DNA of 64,000 bases. Source: Hymenolepis diminuta. Taxonomy: Eukaryota; Platyhelminthes; Cestoda; Cyclophyllidea; Hymenolepididae. Position numbers and translations under genes: made by a program. The notes under the pieces were generated by a model. That model saw only the letters and a list, made by a program, of their open reading frames with translations. It had not been told where the DNA came from and searched no databases. The stretch covers positions 186,001-250,000 of the forward strand of contig CAADRB010000053.1 of the NCBI GenBank assembly GCA_900708905.1. Direction: 5' to 3'. Of the stretch, positions 1 to 12,539 are shown piece after piece; within the stretch, counting starts at the first letter, position 1, and each line of letters begins with the position of its first letter.

Positions 1-329
1 AGCTCCCTGACGCGTCAACGACCTCTCCTTTTTTCCTTCCATTTGACAAGATTCGCCATGAACACATATTTGTATTTATTGTGTCATGGGTCAAAGAATT
101 TGCCCCATTTAGAATCATGACTGAACTCAGGAACATATCTTGTGAAATCTTCATCTTGAAATTCTACAGATCCAAAGGGTTAAATAGAATAAGATGAGGG
201 AACAGAGAACATAGATGTAAAGGAAAATCCACATGTTTAGAACTTTTTAATTTAGCTGAAAGAGCTTCTACACCTGAAGAACATATCAAAAAAATCCACC
301 GATCGTTAAGAGATTTGTAAAACTTTTGG

Positions 330-540
330 TTTCGGCATTATAGAAAATGTCAAAGAATTTAAGTATTGCTGCTCGCCACTTGCTATAAACTTATTAGCCT
401 CCCAAATAGCTACTAATCCTCCGAGTTAAATAATAACGCGGGATTAAGTAAACTTGGGCACTTTACTCCTAATTCTACCGATCAGTGACCCACAATTTTA
501 GCACATTTTAGCAATTAACGATAAAATTAATAAACACTTG
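330..540 (+). repeat. Dispersed repeat family J, copy 1
   Basis: Aligns in the same orientation with about 16670-16880. Shared landmarks include a GCTCGC(C/T)AC block, ACTTATTAGCCT, and GATT(A/G)AGTAAACT, in the same order with similar spacing. No coding potential is visible, so this is an old non-autonomous element or a fragment of one. Confidence 0.6.
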
Positions 541-1009
541 AAATTATAACTACATTTTTTTCAATAAAGTATTCCATTTTATCCAAAAGATCGCATTGCC
601 AAAGGATATGATTTATCTCTAAATAAACAAAGTACAGTTGTGAGCTGATATAAGGTGAGGGATTCACTCCGACAGTTTTGGACAAAACGAATCTTTCCTC
701 TTCAAATATGATTCTCTAGCATGCATCTAAAGTGATTTGAAATCCTACAAACTCTGGCTATATCTGGGAATTCTTCTTTATCAACCCTGTCTTTATACAC
801 TTTTCTGAGTGGTTATCCTATCTTTCCATTTAAACTTGCAAAATCTATCCTTCTGCAGGTTCCAGTTCTTTATTGTGGATTTTATTCGCCTAAATTCTAA
901 CTTCCCTTCCTCTAGTTGAGCGGTAAAGATCGTGATAAACTGGAAGTTTGAAGCATGGTCTCTATTTGTATTGTGGACCTACTGCTTCATAACTCAGCTC
1001 TAACTCTTT

Positions 1010-1265
1010 ATTGTGCATCAACGAACGACGAACGCGAAATCTGTTAACCGCCTTATCGCAGCTCATTTCACCTTTTTCGCAACTCGATTTTACCTAACTC
1101 AGTACTAACGCCTCTTCTCCCTCACTTCCGCATCCTACTCCTCTCTCCGTTCTTCTCTCGTTCCTTTCCAGCCCCTCACTACACGTGTGATCCTACCCGG
1201 CTTTCACTCAAGAAAGACTATTGCTCTGTTAACCTTTAAGAAGATCAATAGTTTCATAAATGAAA
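1010..1265 (+). repeat. Dispersed repeat family A, copy 1
   Basis: Starts with GCGAAATC, then GTTAACCGCCTTAT, a long C/T-rich stretch (about 1100-1180), ACACGTGTG, and an A+G-richer tail around AACCTTTAAGAAG. The same order of landmarks is seen at 1670-1985, and in part at 4930-5230, 13840-14070 and 50985-51195. Confidence 0.55.
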
Positions 1266-1669
1266 TTCATCCATTTTATCCAACATACTCGAATATTAGG
1301 GTAGGATTTGGGTGAATAGTGGGAATAAAAGTAAAATTGATATTAGTAGTTTCTAAGTTTCAGTTTATCCGGGTAAGGGATAGAGCGTATGAACGAATCA
1401 AACTAGACAAGAGAAAAAGATAAATCAATAAACTAGAATTGGGCTACATTAAGGCCACTTAAGACGAATTAATTGGATTAAACGTAGCGATGAGACAACG
1501 GCAAAAATGACCACATGTAGGAGCATAAGCTCTACCACATGCACTAACAAAATAAATGTAAGACCCAGCAACCAAACCAGCTAACACAGGTGAAATAAAT
1601 AAAAATATATAATTATTTGAAAAAAATACAGAAAATTTTACTTTTATTAAATTGCGCGCTCACCGACTT

Positions 1670-1985
1670 ACTGTCACTTGTTCGTCAATGGATAAAGAAT
1701 GCGAAATCAGTCAACCACCTTATTGTACTTCATTTCGCCTCTCTTTCATAATCCTGATTGTCCCCGCTCAGTACCGACGCTTCCCCCAATTCCTCTTTCT
1801 ATTACATCATCTTTCTCTTATTACTTATTTCCATTTGTTCAGTACACATGTGGTTTTACTTAACTCTTAGTCTTCTCATTTGGGAAAGGCTACTGTTACC
1901 TTTTAATCTTAGGAAGAGACTTGGGTCAATGAGAGAATATGTAGCCAATTTGGTCTGCATCCTAAAGTAGCTGCAGTCAGAAGTA
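1670..1985 (+). repeat. Dispersed repeat family A, copy 2
   Basis: The best preserved copy seen. GCGAAATCAGTCAACCACC corresponds to GCGAAATCTGTTAACCGCC in copy 1. Its tail, TTTGGTCTGCATCCTAAAG, matches TTTGGTCTGGCTTCTAAAG in copy 3. The 60-70 codon open frames crossing it are by-products of its C/T-rich core and are not genes. Confidence 0.6.
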
Positions 1986-3149
1986 GAGCTGCTTTAACTC
2001 TCAAAGATATTTAATCTTACTTTACCAGTTAGTATTTTGGAGTATTAGGTTATGTCCATTACTAAGATTGTGAACAACCCGATGTACGCCATTCACACTC
2101 GTGGGACAAAATCGCCGCTAGGTTCATAAGCTTTCTAGAATCTAACTCATAAAAAATGAGCATGATAAACTATCGAATTTAAAATAAAATATTCGAAATG
2201 AAAGCTTCAGATTATCTTATCTATTTGTAATACGTTTTCATATCTGGTTTTAAAATTTGTTTCTTTCTGGTCGATAAAATTTATTTTTACTTCGATAATA
2301 ATGCAAATAAAAAAGCTACTATGCATTTACCAAATGAGAAAATATTAAACAAGTTATTTTTCAGCACCACTCACGGAACTTTTTAGTCTAGCATTTTAAA
2401 TTTTAATAACATTTGTTAAAAAATTAAACCTTGTCTGACAAAGTTTGCTTACCTGATTTAAAACGGTGAGGGGAATGGAGATTGGATGAGGGCGACAGTT
2501 GAGTGTGGCAGCAGAAGAGTTTCCTGTTCCTTGTCATTCAACATCTGAAACGTCCTATGTATCCTCATCTGAGACGTCGTACAATTATAAATGTGAATTT
2601 CTTTGGTCCGTTTTCGACAAAATTTGTGATTTAAGAATGAGTTGCATCATACTCATGAATGTATACAAAATCAAAACTGAAAAAATGTATTTAAATACTT
2701 GGCCATTGCTGAGGGAGATAGATTTGACCTTGAACCCGATTTGGATTTCTTGAAGTTACTAAGTAATAATACCTTTTAAGTATTATTATTTTGTGAATTT
2801 ATTAGACGCACCCGGATGAGGATAATGGATTTCAACGCCGATGAACGAAAATATCGATTATCGGGTTCCTGTGCTCGTGCATGAACATGTAATCTGATCA
2901 CTATTTATTATTGTCTATCCGGATAGCTTGTCAACCCTCTCCCCCTTCCCTCAGTCCCCTTCTTCCAAGTTCTATGCAAATCCTTGTATTATTTTTTACT
3001 TAATCAAAGCGAATATAAGCGTAAGACCCATTATTTCTTTCTCCTTGGTGTGTGCAAATGCAGTTTTTTTGTAACATCAAAGGTCCACAATAAAGCAGTC
3101 AGATGTTTGTTTTAGGAGGTGGGAGAAGTAAATAGATGGTCTTAGGACT

Positions 3150-3300
3150 TAATTTTAATTCAGATAAAGCATTTTTTTCTACTGGGGTTAAGTCCGTTTC
3201 TTCATGTCCAATGTTTCAAGGGCTAAATTTTTAGATTTGTCTCCCTGTTACCTGAGTGAAATCATATTTGCAGAGTGCATAACATTTGCTTCGTAAACGC
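3150..3300 (+). repeat. Dispersed repeat family I, copy 1
   Basis: Aligns with about 17585-17715. Shared landmarks are a T-tract with CTACTGG or CTTTGGA, then GCTTCAT or TCTTCAT, TCCAATGTT, and at the end CCTGAGTGAA followed by TCATATTTGCA(A/G)AGT. No open frame of note. Confidence 0.55.
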
Positions 3301-4599
3301 ATGACCTAATTGTGCCTGTAAGTAATATTTAAAATGTAAAACACCCAGATTAAACATGGACTGAAGGCATGGAGGCGACTGAAATATACAGAATGGGGAA
3401 CAAAATTCGTCGGTATGCATGCTTCATGTTAAGGAATTCGAAATACATATGACTAGATTTTCAGCAAAATCTCAGTGAGTCGACCTCTAGATTGCTAACT
3501 GAAACATTAGCCATCGAACTTCAGTAAATTCTTAATATTAGGATGGTCAATAACCATAGAGATCAGTGCTGGTTCATTTATAAATTTAATTAAGTTATTG
3601 ATCATAACCGTCAAGATAGTTGTTTTCGTTTTTGAAAATCAAAAAGTAACTAAATGATAACCTCAAGGAAGAATTTGCTCTATTTCAATTTCCTCTTCCT
3701 TAATAAATGCAACTTTTGAATTTCTACATCTTTTTATCAATTCTCATTTTAATACGAACAATCCAGTATTCTTTTTTTCGAATAGTTTCAGTCGATAATG
3801 AGCACGGATATTTTTAAAATGCAGTTGCTACTGAAATTCTAATAGTAATTTATGTCAACGGCAAGTAAGATTATTTCCAATGAGTATCCTTTTTTAAAAG
3901 ATACCTAGTTCGTACAGCATTGTAATTATAAATGTCCAAAGATGCAATCAAAGGCGCTTCAATAGAGTGCCCAAGTAGGATCGTATAAACATTATGTTCT
4001 ACATGAGAATTCTACACAAATTTTATATACTGAATGTTTAACAATGACATTTTTTCGCCGGATATTCACCCGCTAACAAGAGAGTAAATTAAAAATGATC
4101 TGAAATGAATTTAACTGATTTCAGTAAATCTCTCTGAGTCTTGCGGCTATTTTTCACAAATTACCGTAGCTGTTGTTAGATATTCTAAATGCGCCGAATC
4201 TCTAGGTTTTTCTTAGACAATCGATACTACTTATATTTAGTTAGTAGTCGTCTTGTTATAAATATTTGATCATCTTATTTAGACAATCGCAAATACTAAG
4301 TGACAATTCAATACCCTTCCGGTATCTGTTATATTGAAGAAAAAAAGATATTTTTTAATAAGATAATGACTTCACTTAATTTTCCGTTATTGTCTGCCTC
4401 TTTAATTCCCTATTCCCCAATAGTCATTCACTTAAATTCAGTTCTCTACATTTTCTAAGTGCCTGCACAATACGAATTACCCTATTCTAAAAGCGCGATT
4501 GCTTTTGGTACTATTGAGAACATTTATAGAATGTGAATGTCGAGTACCTATATAAAAATAGCAGATTATATCAGCACCCCTCCTACTATTTTATGTTTA

Positions 4600-4795
4600 T
4601 ATAATAAAACTCACAATAATACAAAAATAGCACCATTTAATTTTACGGAAAGCAACTGAAATCAGAAATAGTAAGTAGTCCAATAAGGAGATCGAAAACA
4701 TATGGAGATCAGAGTTAGGGAATTAAAATTTTCATACATCATCTGATTTTTGGGTTTGGATTCTACAATATATTTCATGTTCAAAATTCATTCTT
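4600..4795 (+). repeat. Dispersed repeat family G, copy 1
   Basis: Matches 46450-46815 and 29710-30040 in the same orientation: CAACTGAAATC, ATAGTAA, ATAAGGAGATC, and TTCAT...CATCTGATTTTT occur in the same order. This is the shortest of the three copies and appears truncated at its 3' side. Confidence 0.55.
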
Positions 4796-4929
4796 TTTCT
4801 TTCAGAGGCTGAGAAGCACGATGTTTGCAACTTCTTTGCCCACTGATATTAAGTGAAACCTGATTTGTGTTTGGATAATTGAAACCAAAATTCCAGTTTT
4901 GAATAGGATGTTATTTAAAACCAGTGAAC

Positions 4930-5230
4930 AAAGGACGCTCAATGTGTCTACTCCCTTATTGTAATTCAATAAGCCCTCTTGCCCACACTCTGAGTTATCT
5001 TTGCAAATGACTGACAACTTCCTCTTCTCTCCCAATTCCTCTTCCTGGTCCTTCCTTCATGCCCCCTTTAATTTATTTCTGATTGTCCAACAAAGCTGTG
5101 GCTCTACTTAACTCCTGATCTCACCATAAAAGATATTTGTATCCTATTGGCCTCAAGATTATTATTAGTTATATGATGGGATATTTAGCCAAATTTGGTC
5201 TGGCTTCTAAAGTAGCCTCATCGATGGAAT
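4930..5230 (+). repeat. Dispersed repeat family A, copy 3
   Basis: Contains the C/T-rich core (CTTCCTCTTCTCTCCCAATT), CTGATTGTCC and GTGGCTCTACTTAACTC, then a tail ending GCCAAATTTGGTCTGGC. The tail aligns with copy 2. No gene is supported here. Confidence 0.55.
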
Positions 5231-7117
5231 TACAGCCAACAGCTCAATCATGCTGCTTCAATGTCATTACTACTCCTAATGTCTTTTAACGTTGCACTTT
5301 TGCCTAAAATTTGTACTTTTAGTTGATTTACTCGAGAATGTAGGTCGAAAATAGATGTTTTTAAATATTGCACAAGGTGTAATTTGAATTAGAAATGATT
5401 TAGGTGGCTTTCATTTTGAAGGGACGATGCCCTTTCAGCAAAAAAATCGATACTGGTGACGTTATTAGATGTTTTTCAGGTAGTAGCCTCAGCAGTAAGA
5501 ACAAAAAATTATAGACAAAGACCAGTAGAATGCGAATTTCTCGTTTTTATAATAGCGCTCTTTATTACTTACGCCGGTAATGGTTAGTACTTTTACATAA
5601 AGAAAAATAATAAGGTTAAAAATTTTAATCCTAATTCACTAAGGGATTTCAAAGAGTTCATAGATAGTTGTTCCTCATGGTTATTGTAAATCTGCTGACT
5701 GGCAAAATCAACAGAACCAAAACTATTCATTTAACCTTCATAAGTACCACTTTGTCAATGAGGCATTTGGTTGGGAAGTATCATAAATGCCAACAACGAG
5801 GCAAAAAATTATAATTTTTAATCATAGGAGCGTTATAGTAGCATATAGCCCTAGTTCTAACAGGACTTAGAGAGTAGGAAGGAAAACTGCGAACACGAAT
5901 CAACTAGTTTTAATTATGAGGTGTGAGTTAACGTCAAATATTTGACCATTTAGGATTGACTAAATTGGAGACGCACCATCACAGTTATTGGCGTTGCAGG
6001 CCTCTGAAGGTAACAACTAAACTAGACAATCCGGCTGGTTAAGGGAAACCAAAATGGGAACATACTTGCGGAAGTGAGACAATACTAAACTCATATTGAT
6101 TCTGAGAAAACCTAAATCAGGTTAGGATAGTTCGGGACACAACAACTGGAATGCTTCTAAATCGGGGAAAAATATAATAGACCAATAAAGGGAGAAGGAG
6201 CACTCGGATAGAATTAGAAAGCAAAGCTAAGAAGTCCAAAAAGTCCTCATTCATTGGAATTCTAAATTTATCATTAACTTTTATTGATGGCTATAGTTCA
6301 CGGGATTACGTCCTAATGTACCAAATTGCAACTCCAAAAATCTTAAGTATTCAGAGGCCTTCAGCGAATTGATTCGGTGATATGCCTGGTTATATGGATA
6401 AATTTGTCCATTATACCCAAGATCAGGTGGCCTAGATAGTTTAGTATAATCTGGAGCTCAACAGTTTTCATTTTTATACTTTTATTGGAGAGAAAGGCAA
6501 AAGAAATTTGGATTTTCGTTCAGAAATGTAAGGTTTTCATTTAGCCTGGCTATAATTCCGGCTAACTTTCAGCTGAAACCAAATTTCATTAAGAGATTAA
6601 TTTTGATGGCTATTGAATAAAAATTATAATGGATAAAAAGATACAAATAAATTGAAGACTCCTTACATCCAAACTCCATCAGCTGCTCCTTCTTGACGCC
6701 ATTAGCAATGCAAGCATATGCAATTTTAGCGCTTGACTGCAAGATATAAGCGAAAAGGTCTTACATAAACGATAATTGATCAGATTGAAGCTCATAAAAA
6801 TTGTAAAGGTTGATAAACAATAATGAATACGGATGTGAACGAAGCTAACTTGTTTCCTTTGATCCATCTTGCGAAACACTTTATTATGCTTTGAAAGTTC
6901 TATTTTACAGTCAATCACGCTACTCATATGTAAAAGTTCTTAATTTGATCATCTGCTCTTTTAGAGGTCAGATCTTGATATTTGGTTGGCTTAGCCGCAG
7001 TTGTGTGCGCTGTGCGGTACTGTTTAAGGCCAATCCACTTCCGTAAAGTTCATTCGAATAAATTTTGTGCGTGCGTAAAGATCGTTTCCCAGCATTCGCA
7101 TCCCTCCCGCGTCGAAT

Positions 7118-8014
7118 ATGAGCAAAAATTTAACTCCAGGGAATGGAAATCGTTTTTTGAGATTAGATACTGCTCTAGGACCTCGTTCATCATCTTCTGG
7201 AACTTTAAATACAGTCGCAATACGATCTCGTAGAATTAACATCTCATCCGGATCTGACCGTCGGTCGAGAGAGTTTTTGGCTTCTGCTCCAAAGTTGTTT
7301 CCCAGAATCGTATCAAGTCCAGCAGTTTCAAACAGAGGACTCAGAGATATGGAAACTTTGCATGGCAAGGAGGGAAGTAACACATCTTCGACCTCCCCAG
7401 CTTTCCCAAGTACAGGTCCTGTGTGTTCAGTACCAATGTTACCAACATTCGACAGCCAACAAAATATCATCGCGACACAGGCATCCCCATCATCACCACC
7501 TCATGTTTCCGCTTCTCTTGACAAAATTGATGGAGGGAATCTTTACGACCGTAAATTATCAAAAAGAAATTTAATGAGGAGAATAAAGAACAAGTTCTAT
7601 AATTTGGGTCGATCTTCGAGTGAGGATAGGTTGTCCTCCAATCGATCTGAGGATAGCGAAAGTCTGTTGGAAACTATGGATGGAGAGGAGCCTCCAATTT
7701 CAGAAGAGGAAGTGTTTATCACTTCAAGATTGTTAGAGAAATGCTCCCCCGACACATTCATCATCCAATTCCACAGAAATTTTCCAACTCAAGAGCTTGG
7801 AATTTTTTTTAGTACAGATGAAGTCGGATTATATATCAGTCGTCTGTCTAAGAAGAGGCATCTAGAATCTATTCAGGAGTATCTTCAAGTGAAAGATCGG
7901 ATTGTTTCCTTGCAAGGAATTCCAGCTTACCTTCTTAATGTTGATGAGATCCGTGAGGTCATTCGGGGATCCTATGTAATCACTATCAAAATTGTTCGAC
8001 CTTTTTGCAGGTGA
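7118..8014 (+). CDS. Single-exon PDZ-domain protein, paralogue of the gene at 31541-32891
   Basis: Encodes 298 residues from ATG to TGA. Residues 1-100 are Ser/Arg/Gly-rich and look disordered. Residues 101-111 carry a PVCSVPMLPTF motif. Residues 145-165 are basic, followed by an RSSSEDR segment and an acidic stretch (165-198). Residues 214-294 form a PDZ-like domain: the ligand-binding loop is QELGIFF (225-231, in place of the canonical GLGF), then GLYISRL, a K(D/E)RI turn, and a final beta strand VITIKIV. PDZ domains bind C-terminal peptides of membrane or polarity proteins; the partner is unknown, and no signal peptide or membrane span is seen, so a cytoplasmic scaffold is inferred. The paralogue at 31541-32891 has the same order of parts but three introns, two of them interrupting homologous sequence, whereas this gene has none. 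That suggests a retrocopy or intron loss. I do not recognise a named orthologue. Confidence 0.8.
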   Translation: MSKNLTPGNGNRFLRLDTALGPRSSSSGTLNTVAIRSRRINISSGSDRRSREFLASAPKLFPRIVSSPAVSNRGLRDMETLHGKEGSNTSSTSPAFPSTGPVCSVPMLPTFDSQQNIIATQASPSSPPHVSASLDKIDGGNLYDRKLSKRNLMRRIKNKFYNLGRSSSEDRLSSNRSEDSESLLETMDGEEPPISEEEVFITSRLLEKCSPDTFIIQFHRNFPTQELGIFFSTDEVGLYISRLSKKRHLESIQEYLQVKDRIVSLQGIPAYLLNVDEIREVIRGSYVITIKIVRPFCR

Positions 8015-8789
8015 TAACTTTCTTTTAACTCCCTTACAGAGTCTTTGTTTCTTATACTAAAACAGATTGCATGATAATTTATACTTTTAAGAAATTTGTG
8101 TTCAAATTTCAATTTCGTCTGTTATTTTCAGTTAGAGCAGTATAGGGATTTTCGGGTAACTTTGTCTAGATCTTAAAATGAGAAAGAAACAATGTGACTT
8201 ATCTTTAATCACTTTTAAGTGCTTAAGCATCTGATCATTAGAAGTTATATGCTTGGAATCGAATCTTATCCCCGTGTATTCGTTGTTTGGATTGTGAAAT
8301 AACACTTCACCACATTTGAATCAGGTCCCGAAAGAATGAAACAAAGCATGTACATTGTTATGATTTGCCAAAGGCAGACGAACAAATCGTAATATTGGTT
8401 GATTGATCTGAATGACGAGGTAGAATATGATTTCTCGAACGACCAACCAGTGTATGACCCTATCGCGACCTGACATAAGTAACAAGTCAGTAAAGCGAAA
8501 CTGGCAAGGCAGTTATTTGACTTCCAAAGAGGATGTCAAATTGCTTTAATTAACACTTATCAACATGGGTGTGCACATTTACATTAAATCACCTGCCTAG
8601 TGTCACTAAAATATTCACGAACAGTGTATGAATTAATGGGCTAAGAAAATACGATTTCACTTTGGCCGATTGAGACATAGCTATCATCTAGTGTGTTTTG
8701 AAGGTCCTTTTGGTAGGAAAGAGTAAGCATTTAAAACATTCATATTGGATAGAGGAGTAGTAATATGGAATGAGAAACTTGAATTATGC

Positions 8790-8925
8790 CATTCATTCGT
8801 TGGCCAGACCTAACCAATGGGGTTTGCCATTCCGTTCACTGAGTATGCGCTGATGAGCATCAAACACACGACCTATGACTTCGCAGACGAGCAGGTTAAC
8901 CGCTGTGCCACCGGCGCATACAGAA
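8790..8925 (-). repeat. tRNA-derived SINE-like element, copy 1
   Basis: Read on the minus strand it begins with a good RNA polymerase III A box (TGGCACAGCGG, 8910-8900). A B-box-like GTGTTTGATGC follows around 8868-8857. This is the spacing of a tRNA-derived SINE head. The part after the B box (CATCAGCGCA...GGTCTGGCCAAC) matches the element at 42930-43025. It is not a functional tRNA, because no cloverleaf closes. Confidence 0.6.
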
Positions 8926-9739
8926 TTTTGAACAATACGAACTACAGTGGATGTGAGTTCTGACTGGGCTGTAATTAGACACTTCAATTTCGGCCATGTA
9001 ATCAGGAAGATTCCTTTGACCTTATATCAAATGATGACACATCTTTCTCTACGAAAATTCATAAACTTTTTGAAGTTAAAAACCATAAGAAAATAAATCT
9101 ATTCTCAGGAAGTTATTTTAAACGCTCTCAGTTTATCAACTCTTGAAACCTTATCGCCATTTGAATAACATAATCGTTTTAACGTTTTTATGTATAATTA
9201 TAAGTTCAAATGCTCACGTGAAACGAGCGTAATCCATACAATTCACTTTTAAATGCTTTTTGATGAATCAGCTAATTTATCAATTTTGTATAAAATGAAT
9301 GGAGATTCTCAAGAAGAAATGATAGTTTGGGGTGGCTGTGAGGTCATTTTAGTCTACTGAATATACTTGATCCTCTTCAGTTGTCTATCCGTCTATATAT
9401 ATGTGTGAGAATTGACTACTGTAAGTTTCATTGATTTCCCTTAATCTGCTGCCCTTATAATATCCTCTATTTGAATAGGATGTAATTCCACCATTTACCT
9501 AATGTATATGAGAATCAGTACTCTTGACATGCCCTACAAATTTTTGTCCAAATATTAACCTCAGCAGATAACTTAATCATAACGAAATTTCATTATTCTT
9601 ATTAGCTTAGTTCAGCATGATTGCCGGCTAAATGTCTCAGTAAATAGAAGTGCGGAAGTAATGAAATTATTGGCCTCCTCATTTCTCATTGTGGTTATAG
9701 AGAAGGTAGTGGAACTGAAAAGTTTAATATCTCTCTTTT

Positions 9740-10110
9740 CGAGTGATCGCTTCTTATTAAGCTCTGCTAAGATAAAATTTTAATAATCTCCGCTCTACTG
9801 TGTTATGATTATGTAAAGGGCTTAATATCATATTAGGTCATTCTCCTCTTTCAACCTTTATGAGAAAGAATAAACTGAAGCGACAAGTCCAACCATCATG
9901 ATTAAGCAGCTAATCAATAAACAGTGGATTCGCTTAGAATCATGAAGTTTGAATGTTAGGACATAAACTATAAATATTTTATAACCCCATTTAAAATCAG
10001 ATGAAAGAAAGTCCTTTAGATATCCTGTTTGTATACTCAGCAATTTCCGATCTTCTCCCATTTATGATATATTGAACTTACTGTTAATCAAATTCCATTG
10101 CTTTTTTCTT
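9740..10110 (+). repeat. Dispersed repeat family C, copy 1
   Basis: Matches 42425-42760: GAGCTCTGCTAA (here AAGCTCTGCTAA), TGTTATG...ATGTAAAG, GCTTAATATCAT, (A/G)GGTCATTCT or AGATCATTCT, and further on TTACTGTTAA followed by TTCCA(T/G)TTGC. Shorter relatives lie at 28055-28290 and 35150-35210. Confidence 0.55.
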
Positions 10111-12539
10111 TTTCTTTGCTGCGGACCACAATAATAATGATAATGATTCCCTTAACTATTTATTTTTGTCAAAATTAACATCTTTCACTACCGACTTGAA
10201 ACATCTTTTTCGGAATACGATTTAACTGATGCAATTGGCCACTCAAGTCAAAACTACGACAATCTGCTCTATAAGATTTAAAAGATTTATAATCGATATA
10301 TCAGCGCTAAATCGCACGAGAAAATCACTGTCGAAATCTGACGCTATCAATAAATGATGCTACTGATGTATTCGCTAGTAACATTATTTAGAGATAGATT
10401 AGTTTGCATCACTTTAGATATGCCTTAATATTCACATATTATCTATCGTGGATATCGCTTCAGTTCTATCATGATTCAAATTGATCTATTGTGTATTGAA
10501 CAATATTCAGTCTTCACAAGCACGTGCTCATTAACACTAATTAAGACCCCTTATTCACCTGCTAGTTGCTATGATAAAAAAATAAAATAAGGGGACTTTC
10601 TCCTTCCGTTAAAGAGAATAACATGCATCGTCGGCCGACAAATGAGCAACCTTCCCTGAAATGGCTTTTTCCGGATGACTTCACATGCGGCCACCTTCCA
10701 TTAAATATCCCGGCAGCGCAAGTTCAGGTCAAAACTTCTGTCAGGATAGCAACTAGTTACTTAACGTCAAGTAAGCAACTAAATTAACGAAGCAAAATGT
10801 GCACAGTAATAGGTTAAAATGTGGTATGATTTCAGTGCGGGCTAGGTTATGAGATCGAATGAGTTGAAATATGTATCCATTACAGATGAACTGACTGTAA
10901 ATGCACAAGTTAACTGTACAGATTTTGCGTATCAAATTCAAGCCCTCACCATGCATATTGGAAGTATTAAAATATATTACAGCTATATGTGAAATACTTA
11001 ATTCTACTTATCGAAATGCGGTTCCGGCAGCAAGCTAGTTCTTACCGAATGCAAGAGTAATCAAATCCTCATCTTACCCCAACCCATCCCCAATTCTGGC
11101 ACATAAAGACCAATATAAATATACCTTTTGACCTCCGAGGTTTTGAGGAGAAACTGATAAAGAGTCCTGACAGGTATTATAATATGTTAAAGCATATTCT
11201 GCTGTCAGATTTGAATAATTTAGGCTAGAGAACCCTACTCTCGATAGAAGCTCCATATATAGGCTTTGACCTTCCTCCCCAAATACACTAACCCAAAGAT
11301 ATGCATCTGCTTCTCTGACTACTATTTAATAGGTATATGGATATAAATATACAGTCTCTAAGCTCTTGATAAATGGATGAGTGGAGAGCATTCGACTGTA
11401 TATAACACAGATTAATGATATTTATTCTGAATCAGTCTTTATGATTTTGTAAGAGGACATTCTATCGATTTCGAAAGTTTTAGAAGTAGTTATTATTTTT
11501 CACTGTATTTGCTCTCTCCATTAAGAGTCAAGTTTAACCCAATAAATACTAATGTGCGGTTTTGAATTTTACAATATGATCAGATCAATTTCCTAAAACC
11601 ATTTACTTCATCAATCTATTGCTTTCATACTTAAATCTGTTGCCATTGTCTTTATATTACAAAAGGTCAAACTTGTGCTATTGATGAACGGCCTCCTTTG
11701 AAATTACTTTTTCAGGTGGCTCAACAAAGGGTCACCAGTCCTTAAAGGCACTAGTTATTGTAAGGTCAAGCCCCCAGTTGCTATTGTAACCATTTACATC
11801 AAGTCTCTTGGAGCACTGAACAAGTGAATCAAACAAGTGAAAGAAAGATGTTTACATGGGATAAAGGAGACGCTGGTAATCCTCTCGTTTTACTTACCGT
11901 CATATAGTCAATCAGCTTTATTTACCTCTTCTTTCAATCTTCCGTATTATCTCTCTGGTGCATTAAAACTGTAGATGGGAGGAGAGAGTTTATTTCTTAT
12001 TGTTATTGAGTTATTCTATCCGGGTATATCAGTCACTTCAGTCGTTAACTATGTACTAAATCCGTGTTATCTATCACATAAGTGACATACCTACTCTTAA
12101 CGAGGTTATAATTTATTCATTTTACTGACATCGTATTCATTGTAAATTTATGTCATAATATCAAAATAGGGTCATAAGTGGTGTTGTAGAAGTCATCCCA
12201 TTCCCACTTTAAGGGTTGCTTAGACCTAAATTATACATGTTGTTAAGATGGTATGAAGCAAGGTCCTTCGTTCATTCATGGCAAAAGTTAATAAAACCTA
12301 TTCCGATGTACATTTCATATATGAGTTTTAAATAATTGTTTGTTTACTTAGGCTCGTCTCGTACGAAAGTTACTAAGTCAATATATTGATAGTAACATTT
12401 TTGTTCCTGTATGGTTCTGGACTTTTGAGCAAATAGGTTTGTGTCTTTTGATTTTTATTCACCTTTCTTCGCGGATAATGCAAAGATTTTGTAACTGGAT
12501 TTAGTCATCTTTCAGAGATATATCTCTACGGTAGACAGC

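Larger units (their letters stand above)
1..7117. other. Intergenic, repeat-bearing, no gene recognised
   Basis: No open frame here has coding character: the longest run 60-85 codons, mostly lack ATG starts and show no recognisable domain. The stretch carries diverged copies of repeat families J (about 330-540), A (three copies), I (about 3150-3300) and G (about 4600-4795), listed separately. The rest is plain A+T-rich sequence. The last 150 bases may include the promoter of the PDZ gene at 7118, with a CCAAT box at 7030-7034 about 85 bases before its ATG. Confidence 0.6.

Noticed and set aside
7024..7470. 148-codon open frame on the minus strand
   Set aside because: It is antisense to the PDZ gene at 7118-8014, which has a recognisable domain and a paralogue; the antisense frame has neither.
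8011..8039. A GT...AG pair (GTGATAAC to CCCTTACAG) right at the end of the single-exon PDZ gene
   Set aside because: The intron would be only 29 nt and the extension beyond it is A+T-rich and unlike the paralogue, which also ends just after its PDZ domain. The TGA at 8012-8014 is kept.
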